A stretch of 7,450 nucleotides of DNA from Clostridia bacterium (lineage in GTDB: Bacteria > Bacillota > Clostridia > Christensenellales > CAG-138), in contig JAEDCW010000058.1 in assembly GCA_016293975.1 (NCBI GenBank), forward strand, positions 1 to 7,450. Direction: 5' to 3'. Numbering within the stretch: position 1 is the stretch's first letter; every line of letters begins with the position of its first letter. Of this stretch, positions 6,450 to 7,450 are shown piece by piece. Below the pieces are notes generated by a model. That model saw nothing but the letters and a program-made list of their open reading frames with translations, searched no databases and had not been told where the DNA came from. Made by a program: the position numbers and the translations under genes.

Positions 6450-6659
6450 AAAACAGCATAGACCGTGCATATTGCTGTTGCTACCGCTGATACTGATGCA
6501 GACAATTGTGCAAATGTTTGGCGCAGTCGTAGAGGGCGACTTGAGAGCATGAACGGTTTACAAGGCTTGCGTACTGTAAATGCGGACTGGGGGCAATCTA
6601 ATGACGGTTGTCGCTTATGTAGTCAAATCAAAAATCGTTTTCAGGAGGTATGGATATGA
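6446..6659 (+). pseudogene. Small operon gene of unknown function, apparently frameshifted
   Basis: ATG 6446 overlaps the ATPase stop but its frame ends after 14 codons at a TGA (6488-6490). Another frame, open from after TAG 6459-6461 (first start GTG 6465), runs on (HIAVATADTDADNCANVWRS...) and ends with TGA 6657-6659, exactly overlapping the peptidase start ATG 6656. A single extra base, or two lost, between about 6449 and 6488 would join them into one gene of about 70 codons with ATGA junctions on both sides. I recognise no family in the product. A third frame has a hydrophobic run (LLLLPLILMQTIVQ) and cannot be excluded as the real one. The alternative is that this is a non-coding spacer and the overlaps are chance. 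Confidence 0.35.
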
Positions 6660-7450
6660 ATGTAATTTTCATACCGGAAACCGGCAAAGACTTCTCAACA
6701 AGCTTGAGGAGGGCAGTATAGCGTTCTTTTATTCCGGCGTTGTACCGATAAAGGGCAACGATCAGTACATGAACCCTTTCTCGGTCAATCGCAACCTCTA
6801 TTACCTGACGGACATCGACACTCAAAATGTCTGGCTGGTGATGAGTAAGACGGCTCGCGGTACGGAGGAAATACTGTTTATTGACCAGATCGACGAAGAG
6901 ATAATCAACTGGAACGGCAAAATGCTGACCCGTGAAGGGCGAGCCAAATCAGTGGAGGAGTTCCCGAGTCTAACATACACTACATGCAGGACATGGAACG
7001 CATGGTCGCCAACCTGCTCTATGACGGCAGACAGATATTTAGTAAGCCGGTCGCTTGCTTCTGTTTTGATCGTCTTTCCATGAATGCGGCGCCGACGAGA
7101 GCGGGAGAGTATGCGAGACAGATACGCGAGAAGTATCCTGCAGTACAGATTGTAAACATTGCAGGTGTGCTTGCATCGCTGAGGTTTGTAAAGGTGCCTG
7201 AGGAGATCGAATGCATTTGCCGTGCGGGCGATGCAACCATTGAGGCGCTCAGGCAGATGCTGACGACGGCAAAGCCGTGGGAATACGAATACCAGTGGGC
7301 GGCGGATTATGCCTACTATGTTGCACGTGCCGGAATGCGTGAAGCGTTCCCGACGATTGCAGCATCAGGAGCAAACGCCATAATGCTACACTACAGCGAC
7401 AATAACTGCGTCGCAAAAGACGACTCGATGTTCCTCTTTGATCTCGGCGC
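6656..7450 (+). pseudogene. M24-family metallopeptidase, Xaa-Pro aminopeptidase-like, frameshifted and cut by the window end
   Basis: AGGAGG (6643-6648) sits seven bases before ATG 6656, but that frame soon stops (TAG 6719-6721). From AAT 6664 the next frame gives a clear aminopeptidase P N-terminal domain: NRQRLLNKLEEGSIAFFYSG, then NPFSVNRNLYYLTDIDTQNV and EEILFIDQ. At the CCC run 6963-6965 the frame slips again. From 6966 a third frame continues open to the window end: HYMQDMERMVANLL, LRFVKVPEEIECICRAGDAT, then the M24 catalytic core with ASGANAIMLHYSDNN and FLFDLGA. The LHY histidine and the final aspartate are the start of the two-metal site. Each break fits one lost base. Intact relatives remove an N-terminal residue preceding proline using Mn or Co. 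It is the last visible gene of the importer transcript. Its 3' end is outside the window. Confidence 0.8.

Noticed and set aside
6580..6660. Upstream ATG 6580 as the true start of the peptidase, avoiding the first frameshift
   Set aside because: It would add about 28 residues not typical of the family, has no ribosome site, and would place a strong AGGAGG inside the coding region, seven bases before ATG 6656.
1..7450. CRISPR array or tandem repeat array
   Set aside because: No regularly spaced repeats of useful length were seen by eye; the only repeated unit is the TTGCAT hexamer upstream of the importer.

Overview
This is a 7.45 kb bacterial window of intermediate base composition. The best guess at the source is an anaerobic Firmicute of the Clostridia, possibly from a gut or sediment metagenome. 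The reasons are strong AGGAGG-type ribosome binding sites, a short lipoprotein signal ending in LASC, an N-terminal relaxase fragment of the kind common in clostridial mobilisable elements, and a tRNA 3' end with encoded CCA. No closer placement is supported.

Left part (1-2810): probably the end of an integrated mobile element. It opens with a relaxase gene cut off after about 77 codons. Next is an intact membrane-anchored protein of unknown function with a C-terminal zinc ribbon (382-996). Two minus-strand genes follow that fit purine breakdown: an intact cupin of the ureidoglycolate lyase (AllA) family (1166-1660) and, immediately upstream of it, a nucleoside hydrolase broken by two clear frameshifts and probably a third at its start (1663-2576). 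A promoter for this pair lies at 2635-2663. Hairpins at 1068-1134 separate the converging transcription units.

Boundary (2811-2890): the 3' half of a tRNA-Arg(CCU), from anticodon loop to CCA, followed by its own terminator. Its left edge is a 17-bp palindromic core resembling a tyrosine-recombinase crossover site. The 5' half of the tRNA is absent. This is the layout expected where an element integrated into the tRNA meets the original chromosome, so I read everything to the left as element and everything to the right as host chromosome.

Right part (2891-7450): a non-coding or decayed stretch includes a possible minus-strand heavy-metal-associated-domain pseudogene with four in-frame stops. 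Then comes an intact plus-strand ABC importer of the iron-siderophore/haem/corrinoid type: lipoprotein (3538-4623), permease (4663-5676) and ATPase (5673-6449). The ATPase stop overlaps the start of a small, apparently frameshifted gene (6446-6659). The end of that gene overlaps the start of an M24 (Xaa-Pro aminopeptidase-like) gene that has two frameshifts and runs off the window. The three overlapping ATGA junctions suggest one transcript.

The importer is complete and probably functional for uptake of a metal complex; its substrate cannot be read from the sequence. The genes around it are decaying. The single-base gaps sit in the nucleoside hydrolase, the small gene and the peptidase, while about 4 kb of other coding sequence is uninterrupted. 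This argues for real gene decay, although local sequencing error cannot be excluded.
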